Assembly: GCA_035315065.1 (NCBI GenBank)
Contig: DATFYM010000105.1
Coordinates: forward strand, 1-64,000
Direction of reading: 5' to 3'
DNA length: 64,000 nucleotides
From: DATFYM01 sp035315065
GTDB taxonomy: Bacteria > Acidobacteriota > Terriglobia > UBA7540
Shown: positions 51,725 through 60,612 of the stretch, piece after piece
Position numbering within the stretch: position 1 is the stretch's first letter
Layout of the letters: every line of letters starts with the position of its first letter
Made by a program: the position numbers and the translations under genes
The notes under the pieces: generated by a model
The model's database searches: none
What the model saw: the letters and a program-made list of their open reading frames with translations, nothing else
Told to the model about the DNA's origin: nothing

Positions 51725-54622
51725 CTAATCACCCTTAAACAGCGCTCGAACTCGCGGGTCAGAGCGTAAGTTGTCGAACACCGGAGTATCGCGCGCGATC
51801 GTCTTCGAGTACCCGGCGGTGAGCGCCTTTCCCAACCAGGTGACGGCCTGCTCGTTATCGCCAAGCTGGTCGTAAACTTCAGCGGCCTTGAAACTCACGG
51901 AAGGGTCATCGGGGGCAGCCGCAAGTGTTCGTTTCAAGTATCCGAGAGCACTTTCTCTTTCTCCCAGCATGGATTGATAGTCAGCAAGGTCGCTCATTAC
52001 CTCGGCGTCTCGAGGATTTACCTGCAACTGCGCTTCCGCCAATGAAACTGCTTTGCGATATGCTTCGGTGGCTGCACCCTGCTTTCCGGGTAGTCGGTAA
52101 TAAGCGTCCGCAAGATTACCCCACATCGTGTAATCACGTTCATTGAGTCGGACGGCCTGCTCGTAAACGCGAGCTGCGTCCGCAAAGCGCCTCAACTGAA
52201 AGTAGGATGTGGCAAGGTTGGAGTAGCCGTCAGTTGTGGGCTGAATGTTGGCCGCGCGCTCGAATAGAGGGATCGCATCCGCGTAACGACCCTCGGCCAA
52301 GTAAATGGCACCCAGGTTCGTGTAGCCGCGCGCGTTGTCCGGCGCTAGCGAGATCACTTCACGGAACATCGGCTCGGCATCCTTATAGCGCGCCTGGTTG
52401 AAAAAGAATGCGCCCAACCGGTTGTAGCCGGCCCAATACTGCGGCCGCAAGTGAATGGCTTCGCGATAGGTACTCTCTGCTTCCTGCGGCTTTCCCATGC
52501 CCTGATAAGCGCGACCCAAGCTTCGGTAAAAGTCATCATTGGTAGGATCAATCTTCAGCGCGACCTGAAGCTGCTCGATGGCCCTCTCGAACTCGCCCCT
52601 TCCCGAATAGACGGTGCCCAAACAAGCATGAGCCTCCGCGAGGCCCGGATCGAGAGTGGCTGAATGCTCGCATGCTGCCAAGGCCTCGTCAACCCATTTC
52701 GCGTCTCGTGTGAGCCCATACTTATACCAATACGCATCTCCCAGGCCGGCATACGCCAGCGCATAGTTCGTGTCCGCTTCCAGCGCGCGTTGGAATACAG
52801 AAATGGCGCTCTCGATGTTCTCGGGCTTCTGATACTCCAGCAAGTAGCCGTAGCCTCGGAGGTAGTAGTCATAGGCGGCCGGGCGCAACGTCCCATGAGC
52901 CGTTAAAGCAGTTTGCTCTTGCACGCCCGGCTTGATCCTCAACATTGCTACCGCGCTCGTCACCACTTCGTCTTCCACCAGGAATGGATCGTTCGCCGAG
53001 GCGTCGATGCTATCGCCGTTCACTTGCCGGCGCGTCTTGGTATTGATGACCACCAAAGTAATGCGCACCATACCGAGGGAACGCTGCAAGGCGCCCGCCA
53101 CCACCAGATTCACGCCAAACTGTTTGCGCGCCTGCTCCGCCGTGCTTACACCCTGTGCTCGAACCTCGCTGGAGGGAACCACCTGCAAGGGGTGGGTCGG
53201 CATAAGCTGGCTAAGCTTCATCGTCAGCGTTTCGGTGAGGCCATCAGCGAAGGCCCTACTCTCTGGGTCGCCGCCCGCGACCGTAAAAGGCAACACTGCC
53301 AGTTGTCTCTCTTCACGTATTTCTGCGGCACCCATCCAGTTTTCCACCCGGTGCCGCGCCGCTGGAATTGCAGCTAACAATGCCAAGGAGAGGATAATCA
53401 AAAGCCCTACTGTGAGGGCGACCCGATGTTGTCGCGTCCCGGCAGTTGACGCCCCGGAAGCCGGTGCCTGGCCTTTGAGAGCGGCGATCACGTCGAGCGC
53501 GCGAGCGAAGCGCTTGCCTGGATCGATCTCCAGGCAGCGCAAGATCGCCTGTTCCCACCGCAGGTCGAGATCACGCACCAGGACGCGCGGCGAGGGAGGC
53601 GGCAGCGTGAGTCGCTGGTAGGTGCCGCCAAGGAGCGGGCCGTCCGGGAACGGGCGCTTGCTGGTGACCATCTCGTACATCACCAAGCCCAGGGCGTAGA
53701 TATCGGTGGCGGGCGTGGCCTCGCGGCCTTTCAGTTGTTCGGGAGCCATGTAGAGAATGGTTCCGGCGAAGTGTCCGCTGCCAGTCACGGAAGATGGAGG
53801 GTTCTCCCCTGCGGCCGGATCGGGGGCTTGACCGGCGGCCGCAACCGCTCGGGCAAGGCCAAAGTCGGTGACGACGGTCCGTACGGCTCTATCGCCCGAC
53901 TTCGAAGGCACCAACATCACATTGCTTGGCTTGAAGTCCCGGTGGACCACTCCTGCATCGTGCGCGGCCGCGAGCGCGTCCGCCATCTGCTGGACCAGTG
54001 GAAGCGCTTCGACCGTAGTCATGCGCACGTCGCGGCGAAGGCGGGCGGCCAGCGTCTCGCCCTCCAGCAACTCCATGGTCAAAAAGGTGACGACGCATGC
54101 TGAGGGATCGCCGGGCGGAGGCCGATGGTGTCCCAGGTCGATCATGCGGCAGACGTTGGGGTGAGTCACGCGCCGCGCCAACTGGATTTCCTTTTTGAAG
54201 CGCGCCAGGCTGCGCGGCTGGGAGGCGATCTCCGGCTTGATGGTCTTCAAGGCGACACGCTCGCCCAGATCAAGGTCCTTGGCTTCGTAGACCTCGCCCA
54301 TGCCGCCAAAGCCGATCAATCGGATAATCCGAAAGCGGCCCGAAAGAACTTGGCCCACCGAGAGTGTGCCCTGCCGAACCTCCAGACTGGCAGTGGGTTC
54401 GGTGCCGGCCAATGCGGGTTTTTCCAGGAAGTCTCTGGCGCGCCGGTCACTCGAGAGCAGTGCCTCGATCTCTGCCCGCAACGTCTCGTCGCCGTGGCAG
54501 ACTTCGTTCAGGAACGCGGGACGCTCGCCGGGTTGGCGCTCGCGGGCAGCCTCAAACAGTTCCTTCACCCGCTCCCATCGCTCAGGAGTCATGGAGGAAT
54601 CGCTTTCGGGCGAGAGGACCAT
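51725..54622 (-). CDS. Ser/Thr protein kinase with TolB-like and TPR domains
   Basis: A 965-residue membrane-anchored kinase. The N-terminal helix domain (MTPERWERVKELFEAARERQ) precedes a Hanks-type kinase domain (about 100-370). It has the Gly loop GFGGMGEVYEAKDLDLGE, the catalytic Lys in VALKTI, HRDFKPSNVMLV (catalytic Asp, with Phe instead of the usual Leu/Ile) and DFGLARAV. One transmembrane helix follows (VALTVGLLIILSLALLAAIPA, about 400-420), then a TolB/adenylate-cyclase-associated-like region (AFADGLTETLTMKLSQLMP) and about ten TPR repeats (YALAYAGLGDAYWYKYG and so on). This layout is common in Acidobacteriota. AGGAGGGG lies upstream of ATG 54622. Its position beside the CHAT/NACHT island is suggestive only. 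Confidence 0.92.
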   Translation of the reverse strand: MVLSPESDSSMTPERWERVKELFEAARERQPGERPAFLNEVCHGDETLRAEIEALLSSDRRARDFLEKPALAGTEPTASLEVRQGTLSVGQVLSGRFRIIRLIGFGGMGEVYEAKDLDLGERVALKTIKPEIASQPRSLARFKKEIQLARRVTHPNVCRMIDLGHHRPPPGDPSACVVTFLTMELLEGETLAARLRRDVRMTTVEALPLVQQMADALAAAHDAGVVHRDFKPSNVMLVPSKSGDRAVRTVVTDFGLARAVAAAGQAPDPAAGENPPSSVTGSGHFAGTILYMAPEQLKGREATPATDIYALGLVMYEMVTSKRPFPDGPLLGGTYQRLTLPPPSPRVLVRDLDLRWEQAILRCLEIDPGKRFARALDVIAALKGQAPASGASTAGTRQHRVALTVGLLIILSLALLAAIPAARHRVENWMGAAEIREERQLAVLPFTVAGGDPESRAFADGLTETLTMKLSQLMPTHPLQVVPSSEVRAQGVSTAEQARKQFGVNLVVAGALQRSLGMVRITLVVINTKTRRQVNGDSIDASANDPFLVEDEVVTSAVAMLRIKPGVQEQTALTAHGTLRPAAYDYYLRGYGYLLEYQKPENIESAISVFQRALEADTNYALAYAGLGDAYWYKYGLTRDAKWVDEALAACEHSATLDPGLAEAHACLGTVYSGRGEFERAIEQLQVALKIDPTNDDFYRSLGRAYQGMGKPQEAESTYREAIHLRPQYWAGYNRLGAFFFNQARYKDAEPMFREVISLAPDNARGYTNLGAIYLAEGRYADAIPLFERAANIQPTTDGYSNLATSYFQLRRFADAARVYEQAVRLNERDYTMWGNLADAYYRLPGKQGAATEAYRKAVSLAEAQLQVNPRDAEVMSDLADYQSMLGERESALGYLKRTLAAAPDDPSVSFKAAEVYDQLGDNEQAVTWLGKALTAGYSKTIARDTPVFDNLRSDPRVRALFKGD

Positions 54623-54713
54623 TTCCCACCCCTCCTGACTACCGCTCAGAATGGTGGTTATTCTATATGCAAAACATGTGACAGCGCAATAGACAAGCCG
54701 CAGTGGCGAGCGG

Positions 54714-55037
54714 CTACAACTCAGGCTTGCGAAAATCCTGGAACTGATTGATCCGCACTACACCGGCCGGAAGAATGGCGCGGATCTCCAATTCCCCGCC
54801 CATGGCCTCGATGATCTTCCGAAGGGTACTGATGAGCATGTCCGAGCGCCGATCCACTTTAGAGATCGCCGCTTGATTGACGTGCAGGCCCTCGGCTAGC
54901 GATTCTTGGGTCAGCTTGAGTGCCTCTCGCAATTCGTCAAGAGCCATATCGTTAATCATCCGCTCAGCTTTCGCTTTCGCCCGAGCCCGCGCTGCCGGGG
55001 ACATTTTTGATTCAAGATCCCTGAAATTCTTAGCCAT
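54714..55037 (-). CDS. XRE-family antitoxin (HigA-like)
   Basis: A 107-residue DNA-binding protein. The helix-turn-helix region is REALKLTQESLAEGLHVNQA with AISKVDRRSDMLISTLRKII; the C-terminus has EAMGGELEIRAILPAGVVRI, as in HigA/antitoxins of the HigBA2 type. The ATG at 55037 overlaps the stop codon of the toxin remnant by several bases, the usual toxin-first order. The toxin is truncated, so this may now act only as an orphan regulator. AGGAAGG-like sequence upstream is within the toxin end. Confidence 0.8.
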   Translation of the reverse strand: MAKNFRDLESKMSPAARARAKAKAERMINDMALDELREALKLTQESLAEGLHVNQAAISKVDRRSDMLISTLRKIIEAMGGELEIRAILPAGVVRINQFQDFRKPEL

Positions 55038-55122
55038 TGATTAGACCTTCCTTTCTCAATGCAGCCAGATGTTCGTCGTAGAGTCGATCGGCTACGGGAA
55101 CGGATTTCTCATACCAACGCCA
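55030..55122 (-). pseudogene. C-terminal remnant of a HigB-type toxin
   Basis: The minus strand encodes WRWYEKSVPVADRLYDEHLA followed by ALRKEGLING and stop, which is the C-terminal third of RelE/HigB-like toxins (KWYKKAIPVADRLYDEHL pattern). It is preceded by an in-frame TAG (55123-55125), and the remainder has been replaced by the end of the ferredoxin/O-methyltransferase gene. The stop TAA overlaps the ATG of the antitoxin, the normal HigBA geometry. The toxin is inactive. Confidence 0.7.
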
Positions 55123-56498
55123 CTACACGCACGGCGAGTGCCGACGATCAGGCCTGAAGGTCCCGGCAGCCTGATGTGTCGAACGTCGGCGAAACCGGCT
55201 TCTCGGAGCCATGAGGTGTATTCACCCTCGCTGTAGCTGCTGCCGGCGCGGGTGCCGACGAGCATGTTGAGGGAAAACAGGGCGGCGAATTTGGGCGCTG
55301 TCTTGTCGGGCTCGAGAATGAAATCCTGAACCACGATTCGGCCTTGCGGAGCCAGCGCCGCGAAGCAGCGACGAACCAAATCCCGGTTTTCTTCGGGATC
55401 GAGCATGTGGCAGATGGCCGAGATCAGAGCCAAGTCATAACCTTCGCCGAACTCGTCCGTGCGCAGGTCGCCGGCGCGCGCTTGGACGCGGCCCGCGAGG
55501 CCGGCGTCCTGAATGTGGCCTTGGGCGATGGGCAAAACCGTCGGTAAGTCCACGACCTCGGCCTGAAGCTGCGCGCTCGCTCGAGCAAAGGCGATGGAGT
55601 AAGCGGCGGACCCGCCACCCACGTCGAGCATGCGGCGCACACCCTCGACGCCCACGGCTTGGACCACCAAGGGCGCACGCTCGGCGGCGTTGCGATGCAT
55701 GGCGGCGATGAAGGCGCGCGCCCACTCCTCGCCCCGTTCGCTCATTTCCTGATAGCTCACGGAGGTTCCGGCTCGCACGCAGTCCGTCAGGGTGGACCAT
55801 CGGCGCCAGGTGTACACGGAGTGGAGCGTGGCCGTGCGAGCATCGTCGCGGCATCCGGCGACAAAATACCGATTCGTCACAGGCGTGTTACGAAAGGTCC
55901 CCTCCTGCTTCGAGAGTAGCCCCATCGCCACCAGCGCGTTTAGGAGCATTTCCGTGGCGCGAGAGTCGGCTTGGATCCGGTTTGCCACCTCAGCCGCGGT
56001 CGCAGCTTGTTCCGCCGGGCCCACCGCGGTGAAGATGTCGAGTTCCACGGCGGTGAGAATCGCTCGGCTTTCCTGATAGCCTCGAATAGTACTCACCAGA
56101 TCGTCGGGGAGCGCGCCGGCTTGGTCCCTGGCGCGCAAAGCCGCCCGCATCTTGTCGCGGTTGGAGACGATCTCGCGGCGCAAAGCCTCGCCGTCGCTGT
56201 TCACCAGCCGCGCCACCGCTCGCCCTTCCTGAAAATGCTCCCGAACAATCTGCGGAACATCCTCCGCGGCGACGTTTGAATACCAGACCCCGTCGGGATA
56301 AACCACCATGTTCGGGCCGCGCTCGCACAACCCGAGCGAGCGGCACACGGTGATCTGAACCTCGTTGTCCAATCCGCGCGCTGCGACCTCGCGGCGGAGC
56401 GCATCGATCACCTTTTCGGACCCTCGCGCCGAGCAGCATGGCACGCCCTCCGGCTTCTTCTGATCGCAAACGAAAACATGCAGACGAAATGGCTCCAT
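55092..56498 (-). CDS. Fusion of a thioredoxin-like [2Fe-2S] ferredoxin and an O-methyltransferase
   Basis: A 468-residue protein. Residues 1-100 match the thioredoxin-fold [2Fe-2S] ferredoxin domain: VFVCDQKKPEGVPCC (Cys ligands) and CRSLGLCERGPNMVVYPDG. Residues about 130-460 are an acetylserotonin/hydroxyindole-type O-methyltransferase. The dimerisation helices (DIFTAVGPAEQAATAAEVAN, MLLNALVAMGLL) are followed by the SAM motif MLDVGGGSAAYSIAFARA, AGDLRTDEFGEGYDLALIS and RIVVQDFILEPD. The fusion is unusual: a redox or regulatory [2Fe-2S] domain may control methylation or supply electrons. The last dozen residues after LIVGTRR read through the end of a toxin remnant, so the native C-terminus is about 55130. 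Substrate unknown. Confidence 0.8.
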   Translation of the reverse strand: MEPFRLHVFVCDQKKPEGVPCCSARGSEKVIDALRREVAARGLDNEVQITVCRSLGLCERGPNMVVYPDGVWYSNVAAEDVPQIVREHFQEGRAVARLVNSDGEALRREIVSNRDKMRAALRARDQAGALPDDLVSTIRGYQESRAILTAVELDIFTAVGPAEQAATAAEVANRIQADSRATEMLLNALVAMGLLSKQEGTFRNTPVTNRYFVAGCRDDARTATLHSVYTWRRWSTLTDCVRAGTSVSYQEMSERGEEWARAFIAAMHRNAAERAPLVVQAVGVEGVRRMLDVGGGSAAYSIAFARASAQLQAEVVDLPTVLPIAQGHIQDAGLAGRVQARAGDLRTDEFGEGYDLALISAICHMLDPEENRDLVRRCFAALAPQGRIVVQDFILEPDKTAPKFAALFSLNMLVGTRAGSSYSEGEYTSWLREAGFADVRHIRLPGPSGLIVGTRRACSGVGMRNPFP

Positions 56499-56518
56499 TA
56501 TCTACCTCCATCGCGGTT

Positions 56519-56673
56519 GCACGACATAAGAGTGAGGACAATCCACAGATTTCGCAGATTCCGCGGATTAGAAAACGGGGAACGGCCGTATGCCAGAGGA
56601 GATCGCCTGAGTCTTTGCCCCTTTTTCTGTGTGGTCTGCGTAATCTGTGGATTCTTCCCACTCTTATGTCGCG
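56519..56673. repeat. Inverted repeat with CATAAGAGTG ends and CCACAGATT units
   Basis: GCACGACATAAGAGTGAGGA and TCCACAGATTTCGCAGATT on the left are mirrored by GTAATCTGTGGATTC and CCACTCTTATGTCGCG on the right. Short ACGCAGATT-like units repeat inside. It fills the gap between the fusion gene start and the ammonium-transporter stop. A fifth repeat family in this window. Confidence 0.7.
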
Positions 56674-56687
56674 CAGCGCAAGCCGGC

Positions 56688-58136
56688 TCACGCCTCGTGG
56701 GTGTATCCCTCTTCGCCGTGCAGAGAGAGGTCCAGACCCTCGATCTCGTGGCGCTCCGGCACGCGCAAGCCGATGAGCACATCGACAATTTTGAGGATGA
56801 TCAGGCTGCCGACGATCGCGAACCCCCACGACATCGCGATACCCACGAGCTGGTTTAGGATCTGGTGCGCGTTGCCATCCAGCAGTCCCACCGGCAGCGC
56901 GTTTCCGTTGGAGTCCTTAAAGACCGCATTAACGGTGCGGGTGGCGAAAACGCCGGTCAGCACAGCCCCCACGGTTCCGCCGGCAGCATGCACGCCGAAG
57001 GCGTCGAGGGAATCGTCGTAGGCGAATTTCGATTTCACCTTGCTGACCATCAGATAGCAGACGACTCCTGCCGTCAGGCCAATCGCCAGCGCCGACATGG
57101 GCCCGACAAACCCGGAGGCAGGCGTGATCGCCACCAGTCCGGCCACCGCGCCCGAAATCGCGCCCAGAACGCTCGGCTTGCCGTTGCGGATCCATTCCGC
57201 CGCGGACCACCCCACCGCCGCGGCCGCCGCGCCGAAATGGGTGGCGACGAAAGCGCTGGTGGCCAGCGAGCCCGCGCTCAAAGCGCTGCCGGCGTTGAAG
57301 CCAAACCACCCCACCCAGAGCAGGCAGGCGCCGATGAAACTCAACACCACGCTGTGCGGGGGCATGGGCTCGTGCGGATAACCGACGCGCTTACCCACAT
57401 AGATAGCCGCCACCAGCGCCGACACGCCGGAAGTGATGTGGACCACCGTCCCGCCCGCAAAATCCAGGGTGGGAAACACGCCGCCCAGGGTCGCGTTCAG
57501 CAAGCCTCCCTTGCCCCAAACCATGTGCGCCATGGGGTCGTAAACGATCACCGTCCAGAGAGCCATGAACAGCACCATGGCGCTGAACTTCATGCGCTCG
57601 GCCACCGCACCGGTGATCAACGCCGGCGTAATGATGGCAAACATCAACTGGTAGATCATGTAAGTCTGCTGCGGGATGGTGGCCGCGTAGTCGGCGTCGG
57701 GCTGCGCGCCAACGCCGCGCAGAAACAGGTATTGGAAATTGCCGATGAATCGCGTGCCGCCGTGGAAGCACAGGCTGTAGCCGAACACCGCCCAGAGGAC
57801 CGTGACCAGCGCCATCAGCGCGAAGCTCTGCATCATGGTGGCCAGCACGTTTTTTCTCCGCACCAAGCCGCCATAAAACAGGGCCAGGCCCGGACCGGTC
57901 ATCATCAGCACCAGGGCCGCGCTCATCAACATCCAGGCGTTGTCGCCCGAACTCTTCGCTTCGGCCACTTGCTGTTCGAGCTTCGCGAGCCTGCCTGAAT
58001 CGGAAGCGGTCTGGGCCGAGGGTGCAGGCGCGGAGACGCTGGGCGCGCCCGTCTGCGCCAGGGAGCGAGCCGCCGGCGCCGTGAGAGAAAGCAGAATACC
58101 CAGTGTCAGGTAGCGGGCCAGTCTTCTCATGAGCAC
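56688..58136 (-). CDS. amt: Ammonium transporter
   Basis: A 482-residue member of the Amt/MEP/Rh family that conducts ammonium across the inner membrane. A signal-peptide-like N-terminus (LARYLTLGILLSLTAPAARS) and a Ser/Ala linker precede eleven membrane helices. Family signatures are present: DNAWMLMSAALVLMMTGPGL (first helix), FGYSLCFHGG, DFAGGTVVHITSGVSALVAA and the His of the pore in FGVHAAGGTVGAVLTG. The C-terminal tail ends LSLHGEEGYTHEA. The length is normal. No glnK/PII gene is adjacent, so regulation is not visible. The preceding DNA has a repeat (58293-58376) but no clear sigma-54 site. Confidence 0.93.
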   Translation of the reverse strand: MLMRRLARYLTLGILLSLTAPAARSLAQTGAPSVSAPAPSAQTASDSGRLAKLEQQVAEAKSSGDNAWMLMSAALVLMMTGPGLALFYGGLVRRKNVLATMMQSFALMALVTVLWAVFGYSLCFHGGTRFIGNFQYLFLRGVGAQPDADYAATIPQQTYMIYQLMFAIITPALITGAVAERMKFSAMVLFMALWTVIVYDPMAHMVWGKGGLLNATLGGVFPTLDFAGGTVVHITSGVSALVAAIYVGKRVGYPHEPMPPHSVVLSFIGACLLWVGWFGFNAGSALSAGSLATSAFVATHFGAAAAAVGWSAAEWIRNGKPSVLGAISGAVAGLVAITPASGFVGPMSALAIGLTAGVVCYLMVSKVKSKFAYDDSLDAFGVHAAGGTVGAVLTGVFATRTVNAVFKDSNGNALPVGLLDGNAHQILNQLVGIAMSWGFAIVGSLIILKIVDVLIGLRVPERHEIEGLDLSLHGEEGYTHEA

Positions 58137-58292
58137 TTTCTCCGTTCGGTTGGAGCAAGATATTACGTCACCTTTTTCGTGGCAGCATTATACCAGCAAC
58201 GGTTCCGTAATGAAGTGACCACTCGTGCAAATCATGCAAAGCTCCGGTTAATCGTCCGACCAACGTGCCCGCCTGTCGTAATTTCGCCCGCA

Positions 58293-58376
58293 TGTCATTC
58301 TGAGCGAAGCGAAGAATCCCTCTTGTCTTCGTTTCAAGAAACGGAAAGAGCGGTTCTTCGCTTCGCTCAGAATGAC
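58293..58376. repeat. Inverted GTCATTCTGAGCGAAGCGAAG repeat
   Basis: GTCATTCTGAGCGAAGCGAA (58293) and TTCGCTTCGCTCAGAATGAC (58357) are perfect reverse complements with a TTTCTTGAAACG-type inner hairpin between. It lies between the amt and lipA starts, which are divergent. This sequence is common in intergenic DNA of Acidobacteriota and some other phyla. Confidence 0.75.
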
Positions 58377-58456
58377 AATGCCCTGGAAACCAGAATCGCA
58401 CCATCTATTCGCCACCGTTGCTACGCGGTCCCCGGCAGCGTACAATATGGTTCACC

Positions 58457-59377
58457 GTGAATGAACTCGTCCAACTCGAAAAAGCGGCGCGCCACATTCC
58501 TCGGCCGGAGTGGCTGAAGGTGCGCTTGCCCGGCGGCGAGAACTACTCCGAGCTGAAGGGGCTGATGCGCGGCCTGAGCCTGCACACCGTGTGCGAGAGC
58601 GCGCGCTGTCCGAACATCGGCGAGTGCTGGGGACAACGCACCGCCACCTTCATGATCCTGGGCGAACTGTGCACGCGACGCTGCGGTTTCTGCGCCGTAC
58701 CCAAGGGACTGCCGCAGGGCGAACTCGACTGGGCCGAACCGGAGCGCGTAGCGCTCGCCGCGGAGCAGATGGGACTGAAGTACGTCGTGGTAACCTCGGT
58801 CGACCGCGACGATGTGAAAGACGGCGGCGCGGCGGTCTTTGCGCTGACCATTGAAGCTCTGCGGCGCGCGATTCCCGGCGGCAAGGTGGAGGTGTTGATC
58901 CCGGACTTTCGCGGTTCCGACGAGTCGCTCCAGACGGTGCTGGCGGCGCGGCCCGACGTGCTGAGCCATAACCTCGAGACGGTGCCGCGGCTCTACAGCG
59001 TGGCGCGGCGCGGTTCGCACTACCAGCGCAGCCTCCGGTTGCTGGCGGACTCCAAGCAGATTGCGCCGGAGATCCCGACCAAGTCCGGAGTGATGGTGGG
59101 GTTGGGTGAAGCCTTCGACGAACTCGTGGAGGTGCTCAGCGACTACGCTTCCATCGGGCTGGACATCGCCACCATCGGCCAGTACCTGCGTCCCACACGC
59201 GACCACTTGCCGGTGGCGCGCTTCTACACGCCGGCGGAATTTGCCTCTCTCAAGGCTGAAGGCGAGCGCCTCGGCATCCGGCACGTCGAGTCGGGCCCGC
59301 TGGTGCGCAGCTCATACCACGCCCGCGAGCAGGAAGAAAGAAGCCACGACAAGAAGGAGTCAGGAGGCGGGAGATAG
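58457..59377 (+). CDS. lipA: Lipoyl synthase
   Basis: A 306-residue radical-SAM enzyme that inserts two sulfur atoms into octanoyl groups on E2/H proteins. The two [4Fe-4S] clusters are bound by CESARCPNIGEC (Cys46, 51, 57; auxiliary cluster) and CTRRCGFC (Cys72, 76, 79; SAM cluster). The C-terminal RSSYHA Ser is the third-type auxiliary ligand. The start is GTG 58457 after a TACAAT box at 58441-58446. The last eight residues (KKESGGGR) come from the GGAGTCAGG-type array that continues after the gene. No lipB is next to it. Confidence 0.95.
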   Translation: MNELVQLEKAARHIPRPEWLKVRLPGGENYSELKGLMRGLSLHTVCESARCPNIGECWGQRTATFMILGELCTRRCGFCAVPKGLPQGELDWAEPERVALAAEQMGLKYVVVTSVDRDDVKDGGAAVFALTIEALRRAIPGGKVEVLIPDFRGSDESLQTVLAARPDVLSHNLETVPRLYSVARRGSHYQRSLRLLADSKQIAPEIPTKSGVMVGLGEAFDELVEVLSDYASIGLDIATIGQYLRPTRDHLPVARFYTPAEFASLKAEGERLGIRHVESGPLVRSSYHAREQEERSHDKKESGGGR

Positions 59378-59389
59378 AATAAAGAAAAG

Positions 59390-59482
59390 AGTCGAGAGCC
59401 GAAGGTCGACAGTCATGAAAAGAAGGAGTCGGGAGTCAGGAGACGGACTCTCGACCTTCAACTTTCGACTCTCAACTCCTTT
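59390..59482. repeat. Inverted heptamer array (GAGTCGA / TCGACTC type)
   Basis: GAGTCGAGAGCCGAAGGTCG on the left with GAAGGAGTCGGGAGTCAGGA, then TCTCGACCTTCAACTTTCGA on the right. It joins the end of lipA to the stop of the convergent membrane-protein gene. Confidence 0.7.
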
Positions 59483-59485
59483 TCT

Positions 59486-60493
59486 TCACGTGTCAGAATC
59501 AGGAACGCTGAGGCCGGATGAATCGAGTGGCGAGGCCTCACTCCGGATGAGAGGGCGCCCGAGCACCGCTAACCGGCCGCCGGCGACGCGAAGGAACTCG
59601 TACATCACGAAACACTCCACGGCAAAGGGCAGGAAACCCACGTAGCCCAGGATGGGCATCTCAAACACTTTCCGGTTTTGCAAGATGGGAAAGACGTAAA
59701 GCCACTTGGCTACCGACCAGAAGTTCCAGAACTCCCAGAAAATGCCGCATACCCAGCCCGCTGCCAGAAAACTCAAGAGGGTCGAGGAGTCGCCTGCTTC
59801 CCACTCGCGCAGCAGCGAGCGCCCTTTCCACCAGTAATTAAGCGGGTCGAGCAGCAGGACGAATCCGATCCAGACGAGGCCGAACAGGTAAGAACCGACG
59901 CGCACCGGCGCCAGAATGGGGAACAGGAGAAAAACCAGTCCGGTGAGGAAAATAGCGGCAACCGTCGAAGTCTTGCACGCCGGTCTGGGCTCGGTTCGGT
60001 TGGAGAAAAGGCCGACGGCGCGCAGGAAGTGCGCGGTCACGACAATCGCCGGCCAGATGGTGGCGAACGCCCAGACGTAACCGATGCCCCGAACCAGAGG
60101 GTTGGCGGGCAGGCCCACGTAGGTCCAGTTTCTGAGGCGCAGGTTGTAAGCCTCAAAAACCAGCCACAGCGGCACCGACCAGAACGCCAACCACTTGGAG
60201 TACGGCAGCAAGGTCTGCGAAACTGCTGCCGTCGCGCTTGGCGTGCTGCTCAGACTGCGCACCAGAGCGCCGACAAGGAGCAGGTAGCCCGTCCAGACGA
60301 TGGGCGTGAAAAAAAGGGTCGCGACCGGTTTGTGAAACGCGAGCAGGATCTCTGCGGCCACGATGATCGCCGTTCCGAGCCATCCCGTGGGTCCCAATCG
60401 CCGGCGCCAGGGGGCGCGAAAGTACTTCACGGCCAGGAAACCCACCGTAAGACCCAGCAGCGTGACGCCAACCGCGATGTGATTCTTGTCCAC
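59486..60493 (-). CDS. Unknown polytopic membrane protein
   Basis: A protein of about 335 residues with eight or nine predicted helices (AVGVTLLGLTVGFLAVKYF, GTAIIVAAEILLAFH, TLFFTPIVWTGYLLLVGALV, YVWAFATIWPAIVVTAHFL, AAIFLTGLVFLLFPILAPV, LFGLVWIGFVLLLDPLNYW, FEMPILGYVGFLPFAVECFV). Loops carry conserved-looking NYWWKGRSL and WEFWNFWSVAKW. No catalytic motif; topology resembles small unknown membrane proteins of Acidobacteriota and Planctomycetota, some of which have a heme-like or lipid role. The start is uncertain: GTG 60493 fits the first helix better than the longer frame reaching 60601, which would run into the divergent promoter. Confidence 0.6.
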   Translation of the reverse strand: MDKNHIAVGVTLLGLTVGFLAVKYFRAPWRRRLGPTGWLGTAIIVAAEILLAFHKPVATLFFTPIVWTGYLLLVGALVRSLSSTPSATAAVSQTLLPYSKWLAFWSVPLWLVFEAYNLRLRNWTYVGLPANPLVRGIGYVWAFATIWPAIVVTAHFLRAVGLFSNRTEPRPACKTSTVAAIFLTGLVFLLFPILAPVRVGSYLFGLVWIGFVLLLDPLNYWWKGRSLLREWEAGDSSTLLSFLAAGWVCGIFWEFWNFWSVAKWLYVFPILQNRKVFEMPILGYVGFLPFAVECFVMYEFLRVAGGRLAVLGRPLIRSEASPLDSSGLSVPDSDT

Positions 60494-60561
60494 TTGAATT
60501 ATGGCCTCAGGTTCAGGATAGCGTGTGCCGGCGCGAAATGCAAAGACGGCTTCCCGCTTGG

Positions 60562-60570
60562 TGCTAGAAT
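60562..60570 (+). promoter_or_regulatory. Extended -10 promoter for the DUF2911 gene
   Basis: TGCTAGAAT (TG, one base, TAGAAT 60565-60570) lies 42 bases before ATG 60613, leaving room for the AAGGAGACG ribosome-binding site. No -35 match near 60542 is clear. An extended -10 of this kind does not need one. Confidence 0.45.
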
Positions 60571-60612
60571 CGAGCTTGCCCTGAAATAACTTTGATGCCA
60601 AGGAGACGTCCG

